64,000 bases of DNA from Streptomyces cavernae (GTDB taxonomy: Bacteria > Actinomycetota > Actinomycetes > Streptomycetales > Streptomycetaceae). Of this stretch, positions 8,889 to 18,148 are shown piece after piece (positions within the stretch are counted from its first letter, which is position 1; each line of letters begins with the position of its first letter). The DNA lies in assembly GCF_004023625.1 (NCBI RefSeq), contig NZ_RPDJ01000002.1, positions 62,001 to 126,000 on the forward strand, in the 5' to 3' direction. The translations under genes were made by a program, and so were the position numbers. A model generated the notes under the pieces. The model did no database searches. It was not told the origin of the DNA and saw only the letters and a list, made by a program, of their open reading frames with translations.

Positions 8889-9261
8889 CCATGCTCACCC
8901 CGGCTCCGCCGGAATGCCGCCCCGACGTTCCGCGCCGGTTCGTGACAGCACCAGACGCTGCGGCGCTACGCGCTGCTACGACCGGATCGGCTTCACCTCC
9001 GGCGTGAACGGCGGAGCGCTGCCGATGAACCTGGTAGATAGCTGCAGTACCCCGCAAAGTGAACATGGAGTGACCGCTTCCCGGCCCCCGGAAGAGGGCT
9101 CGTGGACGCGCAGGGTAGCCCAAGATCCACGTACCGTGATCGGCGCTCGCCGTTGCCACCTCGTTAACGCACAGGCCACTCCCACTGCCAAGCATCCAGT
9201 ACGAGCGGTAAGCGCGGGACCAGCGCGCTCCGCGACCATTCGTACTCGGGGAGAACGCGCC
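8889..9261. other. Gap between IS remnant and phosphoesterase; possible GNAT fragment
   Basis: One frame (about 8968-9045) reads RCYDRIGFTSGVNGGALPMN, which resembles the last strand of a GNAT acetyltransferase and may be the stump of a gene interrupted by the transposon. The rest, to the phosphoesterase leader, shows no recognisable coding or operator. The open frame running through here into the phosphoesterase gene is not its true N-terminus. Confidence 0.35.
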
Positions 9262-11037
9262 ATGCCGCGCCTACGCTCTGTCGCCGCCGCAACGACCGCA
9301 CTCGACCGCCGTACGCTCCTCGCCGCCACCGGAGCGGTCTCCCTCAGCGCGGGCATCGGCTACGCGCTGGGCACCGGAGGAAGCGGTGAGGACGGCACCA
9401 CTACGACGGCTTCCACGGCGGCGAGGGAGCAGCCCGTAGCCGTCTCCCGCAAGGCGCCCGCCGCGCCCCTCGCGCCGTACACCCGGGGCACGACGCTCGC
9501 CACGGTCGCCGCGCCCCGCTCCGGCAGCGGCTACCGCCGCCTCGGGGACGGCCCCGCCTGGAAGCGCGTCGTACGCTCCGACCTGGCCGCCCCCAAGGCG
9601 GGCCGCGCCGAACGCCGCACCGCGCTCGCCGCGTTCGTGCAGTTCACCGACCTCCACGTGGTCGACGTCCAGCACCCGCTGCGCTACGAGTACTTCCGCG
9701 CCCAGACCGCCAGCGCCTGGCGTCCGCAGGAGGCGCTCTCCGTGCAGGGTGCCATCTCTCTCGTCGAGAGGGTCAACGCGCTGCGCGGCGCCCCCGCCAC
9801 CGGCGCGCCCCTGCACTTCGTGATGACCACCGGAGACAACACCGACAACAACGCCAAGACGGAACTGGACTGGTTCCTGAAGGTGATGAGCGGCGGCCGG
9901 ATCACTCCCAACTCCGGTGACCCACACCGCTACGAGGGCGTCCAGAACAGCGGGCTCAAGCTGTACTGGCAGCCGGACGCCGCCCTGCGCGACAGCGACA
10001 AGCTGCACGGCTTCCCGCGCCTCGACGGGTTCCTGCGGGCCGCCATCCGCCAGGTCCGCAGCCCCGGCCTCAACCTGCCGTGGTACTCCACGGTCGGCAA
10101 CCACGACTTCCTGCCCGGCGGCTGCTACGCCCCCGCCGACCCGTTCTGGGCCGACTTCGCCGTCGGCGGCAAGAAGCTGATGGCGCTCGACGAGGCGGTC
10201 GGCAAGAAGATGTGGGACAACGTCAAGAAGGGCGGCGACCCCAAGGGTGCCGACTTCAAGGCGATGCTCAAGTCCCAGGCTCGCAAGATGCGTTCGGTCA
10301 CCCCGGACGAGGGCCGCGCCCCCTTCACGCCCGCCGAGTACCTCGCCGCGCACCTCGACCCGGCGCACACCGGCCCGGGCCCCATCGGCCACGGCTACTC
10401 ACAGGCCAACCTCGCCGCGAAGACCCAGTACTACAGCTTCCGCATCGCCGACGACATCATCGGCGTCAGCGTCGACTCCACCGATCCGGGCGGCCACTAC
10501 GAGGGATCGATCGGCACCGCCCAGCTGAAGTGGCTGGACCGCACGCTGCGCGAGGCCGCACAGGACGGTGCGTACGTCATCGTCTTCAGCCACCACACCA
10601 GCAGGAGCATGCGCAACCTGCGCCGGGACCCCTCGCGGCCCGCCGAGAAGCGGCACGGCGGCGACGAGGTGCTGGCCCTGCTGGCGAGCCACCGCAACGT
10701 GCTGGCCTGGGTGAACGGCCACAGCCACCGCAACCGGATCACTCCGCACTCGGCGCCGGACGGCCGGTCCTTCTGGGAGATCTCCACCGCCTCCCACGTC
10801 GACTTCCCCCAACTGGCCCGTGTCATCGAGGTGGCCGACAACCACGACGGCACGATCTCCGTCTTCACCACCCTCATCGAGTCCGCCGCCCCGCACCGCA
10901 CGGACTTCGCCGACCTCTCCCAGACCGGCCTGGCCGCGCTCTACCGAGAGATCTCCTTCAACGCCCCCGGCGCCCGCAGCGATCTCTCCGGTACCGCGGG
11001 AGACCGCAACACCGAACTCGTCCTCAAGAAGGGCTGA
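9262..11037 (+). CDS. Tat-exported metallophosphoesterase
   Basis: A 591-residue calcineurin-like phosphoesterase (resembling the TIGR03767 group as I recall it). The N-terminus has a twin-arginine signal (DRRTLLAATGAVSLSAGIGY), suggesting export of the folded protein. Metal-binding motifs are readable in order: FTDLHVVD (D-x-H), TTGDNTDN (GDN), VGNHD (GNHD), FSHH and NGHSHRN (GHxH). ATG 9262 is chosen because GGGGAG lies just upstream and the Tat signal starts within 15 residues; the open frame continues upstream only through unrelated sequence. The physiological substrate is unknown. It stands alone, with about 490 bases before the next gene. Confidence 0.9.
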   Translation: MPRLRSVAAATTALDRRTLLAATGAVSLSAGIGYALGTGGSGEDGTTTTASTAAREQPVAVSRKAPAAPLAPYTRGTTLATVAAPRSGSGYRRLGDGPAWKRVVRSDLAAPKAGRAERRTALAAFVQFTDLHVVDVQHPLRYEYFRAQTASAWRPQEALSVQGAISLVERVNALRGAPATGAPLHFVMTTGDNTDNNAKTELDWFLKVMSGGRITPNSGDPHRYEGVQNSGLKLYWQPDAALRDSDKLHGFPRLDGFLRAAIRQVRSPGLNLPWYSTVGNHDFLPGGCYAPADPFWADFAVGGKKLMALDEAVGKKMWDNVKKGGDPKGADFKAMLKSQARKMRSVTPDEGRAPFTPAEYLAAHLDPAHTGPGPIGHGYSQANLAAKTQYYSFRIADDIIGVSVDSTDPGGHYEGSIGTAQLKWLDRTLREAAQDGAYVIVFSHHTSRSMRNLRRDPSRPAEKRHGGDEVLALLASHRNVLAWVNGHSHRNRITPHSAPDGRSFWEISTASHVDFPQLARVIEVADNHDGTISVFTTLIESAAPHRTDFADLSQTGLAALYREISFNAPGARSDLSGTAGDRNTELVLKKG

Positions 11038-11067
11038 ACCAACACTCGTCCCGCAGAAGGGCTGAAC
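11010..11067. repeat. Imperfect direct duplication of the phosphoesterase gene end
   Basis: The last codons plus stop (CTCGTCCTCAAGAAGGGCTG at 11018) recur as CTCGTCCCGCAGAAGGGCTG, each followed by AACCAAC. The second copy is outside the gene, so a short duplication of the 3' end has occurred. Confidence 0.75.
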
Positions 11068-11529
11068 CAACCCAACCGGAACGTAGTGACGTTCGACACA
11101 CGGGACGTTTCGACGGATGGGGGCGACATGTGTCGGATCACTCACCACCCGCGCACGGTTCCCGCAGCGGGTCACGTGTCACCAACTGTCTGACGCACCG
11201 TCAGTTGCGTAGTGTGAGACGAACAGAAATCGAAACGCTTACATACCGCTAATTGAAAACAGCTGTCAGGAAATGACCCCCTGAGCCACTCCAGCCTCTA
11301 ATCTGAGGGCTGACCCTGTCCGGGCGATCCGACCCCCACACCGCGCTCTACCCGGAACCGGGGCAGCACTCCGGACGCCGGCCCGGGCGTCCCGGAGCGC
11401 GGTCCGTGTGTTCGGAGACGGGCCGGCATGGGGGAAAGCCGCAGACGGTCGCCCGGACGGACCCCGTCACACTTCGCCCCCCAGGCGGGCCGACTCCCGC
11501 CGGCGTACCGAGAACAGGCGGCCGAGGCC
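11068..11529. other. Upstream region of AfsK-like kinase with an inverted repeat
   Basis: The gap contains the perfect inverted repeat CTGACGCACCGTCAG (11190-11204), flanked by CAACTG and TTGCG, a candidate operator for a dimeric regulator. An AT-richer stretch (11215-11265) could hold a promoter, but I cannot assign its elements. No gene is seen. Confidence 0.45.
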
Positions 11530-13815
11530 ATGGAACCACTGCGCCCCGACGATCCCGAGCAACTGGGCCCCTACCGTCTTGTGGCACGGCTCGGCGCAGG
11601 CGGCATGGGCCGGGTCTATCTCGCCAGGTCCTCGCACGGGGAGACCGTCGCGGTCAAGGCCATCCGCCCCGAGATGATGGAGGACAAGAACTTCCGCATC
11701 CGTTTCCGACGCGAGGCGGAGGCCGCACGGGCGGTCGGCGGGATCTACACGGCGCCCGTGGTGGACGCCGAACCGGACGCCGAGACCCCCTGGCTGGCCA
11801 CCGCCTACATACCCGGCCCCACGCTGGCCGAGGCGGTGAGCGAACACGGGCCGCTGCCGGTGGAGACGGTGCTCGGGCTGGGTGCCGGCATCGCCGAGGC
11901 GCTGATCGCCGTGCACGCCGCCGGGATGGTGCACCGCGACCTCAAACCGACCAACGTACTGCTGGCCTCGGACGGCCCGCGCGTCATCGACTTCGGCATC
12001 GTCCGGGCGCTGGACGGCTACGAACTCACCGGTTCCGGAACCCTCTTCGGGTCCCTGGAGTACATGTGCCCCGAGCAGGCCACCGGTGATCCGATGGGTC
12101 CGGCGGGGGACATCTTCTGCCTCGGATCGGTGCTCGCGTTCGCCGCGTCCGGACACGCGCCGTTCAGCGGGGCCGCGGCGGCCGCACTGCTCTACCAGGT
12201 GGTGCACGGCTCACCCGATCTGACCCGGGTGCCCGAGCCATTGGACAAGATCATCAGCCTCTGTCTAGCCAAGGACCCGAGCCTGCGGATCACTCCCGAC
12301 CGGCTCTCCGCGGCCTGCGCGCCCGGCGGCGCCGAGCAGATGTTCAAGGACGGCTGGCTGCCCGCGCCGGTGGCCGCCACGATCGCCGGTTACACGGCGG
12401 CCGTGATGGACCTCGACATCGCGGCGCGGGAGTGGGACCGGCTCACCTCCTACACCGCCGACCCGCACGATTCGGTGCCGCCCGCCAACTGCCCGCAAGC
12501 GGCGGGCTCCGCGACCGGGACGCGGCGGGCGTACGACTCCGCCGCCGCCGGCGTCGGGGTCCTCACCGAAGTGCGGGCACCGGAACCCTGCCAGTTCTCC
12601 GAGGCGGCGGAACCGGAACGCCCCACCCCGCCCGCACACCACCGGGCCCGCACGTGGTCCCGTGTCTCCCGGCGCACCGTCCTCGCCGCCTCGGTGGGCA
12701 CGGCCCTCGTCGGTGGTGCCGGGTTGCTGATCGCCAAGAAGCGGACGGTCGCACACGCCGTGCAGCCGCTCGGCCCCGCTCCGGAGCCGACCTGGATCTA
12801 TCGCGGAGGTCCGCTGCTGCAGGCCCCGGCCGTCTTCACCAACGGCACGGCCCTGCTCAAGGCCCGCCCGGGGAACATCCTCTGCCTCGACGTGCAGAAC
12901 GGCTCCCAGCCCAGGTGGGTCTACCAGGGCATCAGCCAATCGCCCACCCCGGCCCTCCTGGTCGATGGCGTCGTGGTCGCGCTCGGCACAGGAGCCACGG
13001 TGATCGGGGTCGACGCGGCCACCGGCACGGAGAAGTTCACCCTCGACTTCGGCGCCGACTACCGGTTCGACCAGCTCTTCGGCTCCTACGGCGGCTCCGT
13101 CGTCTCCGCCATCGGCGTCCGGCTCCAGCGCCAGTCGGCGGAGCAGGGCGTCGCGACGTCCACGAACACGGTCTTCGGCATCGACATCCAGGCCCGTCGC
13201 GCGCTGGTCATACCGATCAGCCCCGAAGACATCGGCATCCCGCTGGAACCGGTCGTCCTCCCGGGCTACTTCGTCTACGCGGACGGGCTGCGCAACGTCA
13301 CGGTCCGCAGGACCGGGGACAGCGGCAGCGTGCTGTGGCGGCACCCCGTCGGCTACGACCTCCGGCCGGGCCTCGCCGTCCTCGGCCGCACCGTCTTCGC
13401 CATCGGATCCGAACTCATCGCGCTGGACCTCGTCACCGGCAAGCTCCGCTGGCGGGTGAAGGCCGATCGCGGCCAGTTCGCCTCGCTGGGCGTCGCCGGG
13501 AACACCGTGTACGCCACCGGTACGGACCCCAGTGGCGTGTACGCCTTCAGCGCGGCCAACGGCTCCCGGCGCTGGTTCTGCGAAACCCCCCGCCTCAACG
13601 TCGACAACCACATCGCCGTGGGCCGCCGCAAGCTCTACGTTCCGGCCTTTCAGAACAGCAACGGCTTCTACGCGATCGACACCGCCTCGGGGCGGCTCCT
13701 GTGGAACTTCACCGACGGCAGGGAGACCGGTATCAACGACTGGCAGCTGTCCTGTGACGGCGAAGGGCACCTGGTGGCCCAGCACTTCGACCGTGCGTAC
13801 GGTCTGCCGGTCTGA
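11530..13815 (+). CDS. AfsK-like Ser/Thr protein kinase with PQQ-type beta-propeller
   Basis: A 761-residue Hanks-type kinase. The kinase domain (about 12-270) shows GAGGMGRVYLA (glycine loop), VAVKAIRPE (ATP-binding Lys), MVHRDLKPTNVLL (catalytic loop) and VIDFGIV (Mg2+ loop). A proline-rich linker follows, then one membrane-like segment (RRTVLAASVGTALVGGAGLL, about 380-400). The last 350 residues form repeated propeller blades (GVDAATGTEKFTL, ALDLVTGKLRWRV, FYAIDTASGRLLWNF), the architecture of S. coelicolor AfsK-type kinases. ATG 11530 (MEPLRPDDPEQLGPY) is preferred over ATG 11428 because kinases of this type begin this way. Target proteins unknown. Confidence 0.9.
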   Translation: MEPLRPDDPEQLGPYRLVARLGAGGMGRVYLARSSHGETVAVKAIRPEMMEDKNFRIRFRREAEAARAVGGIYTAPVVDAEPDAETPWLATAYIPGPTLAEAVSEHGPLPVETVLGLGAGIAEALIAVHAAGMVHRDLKPTNVLLASDGPRVIDFGIVRALDGYELTGSGTLFGSLEYMCPEQATGDPMGPAGDIFCLGSVLAFAASGHAPFSGAAAAALLYQVVHGSPDLTRVPEPLDKIISLCLAKDPSLRITPDRLSAACAPGGAEQMFKDGWLPAPVAATIAGYTAAVMDLDIAAREWDRLTSYTADPHDSVPPANCPQAAGSATGTRRAYDSAAAGVGVLTEVRAPEPCQFSEAAEPERPTPPAHHRARTWSRVSRRTVLAASVGTALVGGAGLLIAKKRTVAHAVQPLGPAPEPTWIYRGGPLLQAPAVFTNGTALLKARPGNILCLDVQNGSQPRWVYQGISQSPTPALLVDGVVVALGTGATVIGVDAATGTEKFTLDFGADYRFDQLFGSYGGSVVSAIGVRLQRQSAEQGVATSTNTVFGIDIQARRALVIPISPEDIGIPLEPVVLPGYFVYADGLRNVTVRRTGDSGSVLWRHPVGYDLRPGLAVLGRTVFAIGSELIALDLVTGKLRWRVKADRGQFASLGVAGNTVYATGTDPSGVYAFSAANGSRRWFCETPRLNVDNHIAVGRRKLYVPAFQNSNGFYAIDTASGRLLWNFTDGRETGINDWQLSCDGEGHLVAQHFDRAYGLPV

Positions 13816-13907
13816 AGAATCGCTTCTCCATCGCCGGATCGGAGCCGGACACGACGGAGTCGCATACGGTCTGCGGTCGGGCATGGGGAGGGGCCAGGGG
13901 TCGTGCA

Positions 13908-13958
13908 TGACGAGGTGCCGGGCGTGACGAGGTGCCGGGCGTGACGAGGTGCCGGGCG
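13908..13958. repeat. Three tandem copies of a 17-bp unit
   Basis: The unit TGACGAGGTGCCGGGCG occurs three times exactly, then decays into related TGAGGA-GGGCTGGGC copies up to about 14000. It is in the 3' flank of the kinase gene. Confidence 0.9.
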
Positions 13959-14001
13959 TGAGGACGGGCTGGGCATGAGGAGGGGCTGGGCAGGCATGAG
14001 G

Positions 14002-14028
14002 AGGGGCCGCCGTGGTCCGGCGGCCCCT
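14002..14028. terminator. Convergent hairpin terminator
   Basis: A perfect 11-bp stem (14002-14012 with 14018-14028) and 5-nt loop lie between the rightward kinase gene and the leftward gene ending at 14105. Confidence 0.8.
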
Positions 14029-14104
14029 CGTCTCCCCTCCTGATGCCCAGTGGTCCCTCGGCGGCCCCTCCTCTTCCCGCTGAGGTCCCCGGCCGACCGA
14101 CCGG

Positions 14105-15160
14105 TCAGCGGGGCAGTACCACCACCCGCGCCGCCGGCTCACGGTCGGCGGCGGCCATCAGCGCCGTCCGCACGACGGTCGCCTGCTGCTCCAGCGCATC
14201 CCGCAGCTTCTTCGGCGTGACGTGCACGACCGTGATGCCGAGCCGCTCCAGACACTCGCGCTTGCGGGCGTATTCCGACATCTGCGCGTCGTCGTCCGGG
14301 CCGTGCGCCTGCTGTGGGCTCCGCGTGTCCAGCTCCAGCGCGACCGCGTGATCGGGCCAGTAGGCGTCCACACCGCCGAGGTGCGGGCCGCCCGGGAGGC
14401 GCAGATCCACGTTCCACAGCGGGTCGGGCAGTCCGTGCTCGCGCACCATCCGGTAGAGCCGGTCCTCGGCGATGGCCCGCCCCTCGGCAAGCAGTGAGTC
14501 CACGGCGTCCACCACATGCGGTCGGCCCAGCAGCCGGGCCTGGCTCAACTCCCGTACCACCGCGGACGGTTCGCAGTGCCGGCCGCGTACCGCCTCGGTG
14601 AGCAGCCGACGCACCACCGTCGCGTCCGCGAGCTCCCGCACGGCGTCCGCGAGCGCCCGCGCCGCGGGCGCCACCGGCAGGCCGATGACCGTCGCGGGCT
14701 CCGGCAGCGCGGGGGCGCGCACGATCCGGGCGAAACCGGCCGAGCGCAGCCGCCGGAGCCTGGGGACCAGGACGTCGATGCGGTCGAGCGTCAGCAGCGA
14801 CGGCGCGGACGGGAAGCGGTACAGGGCGAGCGCGGCCAGGCCGGTGATCATCGCGTCCGGGTATGGCTGCGTGGTGTGCGCCTCACCCGCGGCGGGCTGG
14901 GCCGGGACGGAGGCGTCACGAAGCGGGCGCGCCGCGTAGCGCAGGGCCGCGTGCAGCCGCTCCTCGCCGGTGGCTGGGCCCGGGTGCAGCACGAAGACGC
15001 CCGGCAGCAGTTGCTGCCAGCCGCCACCCGGCCGGCAGTGTTCGTTGATCTCGGCGGTGGTGACGCCGTGCGCCCGCAACTGGGCCGTGCTCAGCACCCG
15101 CTGCCGTACGTCGGACAGCCGGCTGAGGGGGCGGGGGGAGAGCGGGGTGTTGTGGTTCAT
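14105..15160 (-). CDS. AbiEi-like winged-helix / DUF559 nuclease-fold protein
   Basis: A 351-residue protein. The N-terminal part (about 15-70: STAQLRAHGVTTAEI, GGWQQLLPGVFVLHPGP) resembles the AbiEi antitoxin winged helix. The C-terminal part (about 265-340: WNVDLRLPGGPHLGGVDAYW, AVALELDTR, LERLGITVVHVTPKKLRD) resembles the DUF559/Vsr-like restriction-endonuclease fold. The expected D-x-n-E-x-K signature reads D..ELD here. No AbiEii-type toxin gene is adjacent, so it is a solo protein of the kind common in actinomycetes. ATG 15158-15160 has GGGAG upstream; an ATG at 15247 is in-frame but lacks a site. Function not established. Confidence 0.65.
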   Translation of the reverse strand: MNHNTPLSPRPLSRLSDVRQRVLSTAQLRAHGVTTAEINEHCRPGGGWQQLLPGVFVLHPGPATGEERLHAALRYAARPLRDASVPAQPAAGEAHTTQPYPDAMITGLAALALYRFPSAPSLLTLDRIDVLVPRLRRLRSAGFARIVRAPALPEPATVIGLPVAPAARALADAVRELADATVVRRLLTEAVRGRHCEPSAVVRELSQARLLGRPHVVDAVDSLLAEGRAIAEDRLYRMVREHGLPDPLWNVDLRLPGGPHLGGVDAYWPDHAVALELDTRSPQQAHGPDDDAQMSEYARKRECLERLGITVVHVTPKKLRDALEQQATVVRTALMAAADREPAARVVVLPR

Positions 15161-15400
15161 GACCGGAAATCTCCCGCCCTCCGTGCGCCCTTGAACCGCT
15201 GTTACAGTTCCGTCGACAAATGCGGACAAGATCGCCCTAAAGTGCAAGTGTTCGACCGTCGAAAGGGGCTGGTCCGTACGGGGGTTACGGGGTCGATTTT
15301 CTGTATTCCGTAACGGTCGTGCGAGGCAAGCCAGGTTGACGCCCGGTTGCCCCCGCCCGGGGGCCGGCCGGGCGTCCCTGTAAGTGACCTACGCCTAGGC

Positions 15401-18007
15401 CTACGCCTGCTCCGTCGCCGCCGCGTCGCGCTCCTGGGCCCGCAGGGCGCGGGCGAGGTCGTCCCGGGACTCGAGGACCAGCCGGCGCAGCGCCGGAGGC
15501 GCGGCCTCGTGCGAGGCGAGCCAGGCGTCCGTCGCCTCCAGCGTCGCTGGGGAGTCCTGGAGGGACGGGAACAGGCCCCGCACCACGTGGATCCCGATCT
15601 GGATCGACCGCTCGGCCCACACCCGCTCGATCGCCTCGAAGTACTTGGCGACGTAGGGCGCCCCGAGCTCCCGCTGCGAGGGCTGGGCGAACCCGGCGAT
15701 CGTGGCCTCCACCAGCGCGTTCGACAGCGTGTCCGACTCGACCACCTGCGCCCACGCCTGCGCCTTGACCGCCGCCGAGGGCCGTGCGGCGAGGCAGCGG
15801 ACCTGGTGCCGCTTGCCGGAGGCCGTGTCGTCGCGGGCGAGTTCCGCCGCCAGCGCCGCCTCGTCCGCCACGCCGTGCGTGGCCAGCGGCTCCAGGAACG
15901 CCCAGCGCAGCTCCTGGTCCACCTCGAGCCCGTCGACCTCCGCGGTGCCGTCCAGCAGTCCCCGCAGCAGCTGGAGATCGGCCGCGGTCGACGCCACCGA
16001 CGCGAAGAACCGCGCCCAGGTGAGCTGGTGCTGGCTACCGGGCTCCGCCAGCCGCAGCTCCTTCAGCGCGCCCTCGGCGAGCAGCCGGCCGCCCGCCTCC
16101 CGCCACTCGGGGGCCGCGTAGAAGGTGAGGGCCGAGTCCGCCCAGGCGTGCAGCATCTGCAGCACCCCCATGTCGGACTCGCGGCCCGCGAACCGCAGCA
16201 CCAGGTCGACGAAGTCCCGGGCCGGCAGCAGCGCGTCCCGTGTCATGTTCCACAGCGCGGACCAGCACAGCGCCCGCGCCAGCGGGTCGGTGAGGTCACC
16301 GAGGTGGGCGTGGAGCGTGGCGAGCGACTCCTCGTCGAAACGGATCTTGCAGTACGTGAGGTCGTCGTCGTTGACCAGGACCAGCTCCGGCGCCTCCTGC
16401 CCGGCCAGTTCCCGCACCAGCGTCCGCGGCCCGTCGACGTCGGTCTCGGCGCGCGCGTAGCGTTCCAGGGCCCCGCCCTCGCCCCGCCGGTACAGGCCCA
16501 CGGCGACGCGGTGCGGCCGCAGCGTGGGGTGCGACTCGCGCGCCTCCTGGAGCACCGCGAGCTCGTCGACGCGTCCTTCGGCGTCCAGCAGTACCTGTGG
16601 CGTGAGGGAGTTGACCCCCGCCGTCTGCAGCCAGGCCCGCGACCAGGCGGCCAGATCCCGCCCGCTGGTCTCCTCCAGCACCGACAACAGGTCGCCCAGC
16701 TCGGTGTTGCCGTAGGCGTGCCGTTTGAAGTAGCGCCGCGCGCCCTCCAGGAAGGCGTCCCGTCCGACGTACGCCACCAGCTGCTTCAGCACGGAGGCGC
16801 CCTTGGCGTAGGTGATCCCGTCGAAGTTGAGCTTCGCGTCCTGCAAGTCGCGGATGTCGGCCGTGATCGGGTGGGTGGACGGCAGCTGGTCGGCGCGGTA
16901 CGCCCACGCCTTGCGGTTGTTGGCGAAGGTGACCCATCCGCTGGTGAACCGGGTCGCCTCCACCATGGAGAAGGTCCCCATGAAGTCCGCGAACGACTCC
17001 TTCAACCACAGGTCGTCCCACCAGCGCATGGTGACCAGGTCGCCGAACCACATGTGCGCCATCTCGTGCAGGATCACATTGGTCCGGCGCTCGTACGACG
17101 CCTGCGTCACCCGCCCGCGGAAGATGAACTCCTCGCGGAACGTGACCAGGCCCGGGTTCTCCATCGCACCCAGGTTGTACTCCGGCACGAACGCCTGGTC
17201 GTACTTCCCGAACGGGTACGGGTAGTCGAAGTGGTCGTGGAAGAAGTCCAGGCCCTGCTTGGTCACCAGGAATACGTCGTCGGCGTCGAAGTGCTTGGCG
17301 AGGCCCTTGCGGCACAGCGCGCCGAGCGGGATCTCCAGCGTGCTGCCGTCCGGCAGGGTGCGGCTGTAGTGGTCCTCGACGTAGTGGTACGGCCCGGCGA
17401 GGATCGCGGTGATGTACGTGGAGATGGGCCGGGTGGGGGCGAAGCAGAAGACGGCGTTGCCCTCGCCGGCGCCCCACGGCTCGATCCGGCTCACCGCCTC
17501 GTTGCCGAGCACCTTCCAGTGGTCCGGCGCGATGACGGAGAACGTGAAGGGCGCCTTCAGGTCGGGCTGCTCGAAGTTCGCGAAGACCCGGCGCGAGTCG
17601 GCGGGCTCGTACTGCGTGTAGAGGTAGACCTCGCCGTCCTCCGGGTCGACGAAGCGGTGCAGCCCCTCACCGGTGCGGGAGTAGGCGCACTGGGCGTCCA
17701 CCACGAGTTCGTTGTCGGCGGCGAGGTCCTCCAGCACGATCCGCGAACCGTCGAAGACCTCGCCCGGGTCGAGGTCGCGGCCGTTCAGGGAGACCGCGGT
17801 GACGCTCGGCGCGATCAGGTCCGCGAAGCTGCTCGCGCCCGGCTCGGCGCAGCGGAACCGGATCGTCGTCACCGACCGGAAGGTGCGCGGCCCGGTGCCC
17901 GCGTCGCCCACGGCGGAGCGCACGTCGAGGGACACCTCGTACCCGTCGACGGACAGCAGGGCCGCCCGCTCCTGGGCCTCGTCACGGGACAGATTCTCAC
18001 CGGGCAC
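15401..18007 (-). CDS. pepN: Aminopeptidase N (M1 family zinc metallopeptidase)
   Basis: A complete 868-residue cytoplasmic aminopeptidase. The zinc motif HEMAHMWFGD-(18)-E is present, with His314, Glu315 and His318, and the third ligand in LKESFADFMG. The substrate-exopeptidase motif is the region around GAMENPGL, which matches the family's GxMEN. It ends with the long helical C-terminal domain typical of the Streptomyces/TIGR02412 type. The GTG at 18005-18007 is chosen because GAGGGAG lies 8 bases upstream. A paralogue begins at 512 on the same strand. A DsbA-like gene diverges from its promoter. Confidence 0.96.
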   Translation of the reverse strand: MPGENLSRDEAQERAALLSVDGYEVSLDVRSAVGDAGTGPRTFRSVTTIRFRCAEPGASSFADLIAPSVTAVSLNGRDLDPGEVFDGSRIVLEDLAADNELVVDAQCAYSRTGEGLHRFVDPEDGEVYLYTQYEPADSRRVFANFEQPDLKAPFTFSVIAPDHWKVLGNEAVSRIEPWGAGEGNAVFCFAPTRPISTYITAILAGPYHYVEDHYSRTLPDGSTLEIPLGALCRKGLAKHFDADDVFLVTKQGLDFFHDHFDYPYPFGKYDQAFVPEYNLGAMENPGLVTFREEFIFRGRVTQASYERRTNVILHEMAHMWFGDLVTMRWWDDLWLKESFADFMGTFSMVEATRFTSGWVTFANNRKAWAYRADQLPSTHPITADIRDLQDAKLNFDGITYAKGASVLKQLVAYVGRDAFLEGARRYFKRHAYGNTELGDLLSVLEETSGRDLAAWSRAWLQTAGVNSLTPQVLLDAEGRVDELAVLQEARESHPTLRPHRVAVGLYRRGEGGALERYARAETDVDGPRTLVRELAGQEAPELVLVNDDDLTYCKIRFDEESLATLHAHLGDLTDPLARALCWSALWNMTRDALLPARDFVDLVLRFAGRESDMGVLQMLHAWADSALTFYAAPEWREAGGRLLAEGALKELRLAEPGSQHQLTWARFFASVASTAADLQLLRGLLDGTAEVDGLEVDQELRWAFLEPLATHGVADEAALAAELARDDTASGKRHQVRCLAARPSAAVKAQAWAQVVESDTLSNALVEATIAGFAQPSQRELGAPYVAKYFEAIERVWAERSIQIGIHVVRGLFPSLQDSPATLEATDAWLASHEAAPPALRRLVLESRDDLARALRAQERDAAATEQA

Positions 18008-18148
18008 GGACGGCACTCCCTCGGGCTCGCTTGTTACCTTCGAACACCGCTGATCCTGCCATGCGGCAGTGGCCCCCGGCACTCGGGAATGGCAGGCATG
18101 ACCAGTGATGTTGGGCCTGCAGAGACTGACCGTCGTACGAGGAGAACA

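Larger units (their letters stand above)
8291..8912. mobile_element. Degenerate IS200/IS605-family element (internally deleted)
   Basis: The segment holds a transposon end hairpin (8300-8321), the start of a tnpB gene on the minus strand, and the last 55 codons of a Y1 tnpA gene on the plus strand, in the divergent IS605-type order. The middle and end of tnpB and the start of tnpA are gone. The right boundary is set by the subterminal hairpin followed by TTCAA (minus strand). The left boundary is uncertain; a small hairpin at 8900-8912 just past tnpA is a candidate for the left end. At about 0.6 kb it is a third of a normal element and cannot move by itself. Confidence 0.7.

Noticed and set aside
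8521..9261. Upstream extension of the phosphoesterase reading frame
   Set aside because: It runs through IS and intergenic sequence; the Tat signal and ribosome-binding site set the start at 9262.
15347..18148. Plus-strand frame reading into the DsbA-like gene
   Set aside because: The upstream part is antisense to pepN; the DsbA-like gene starts at ATG 18149 with a good ribosome-binding site.
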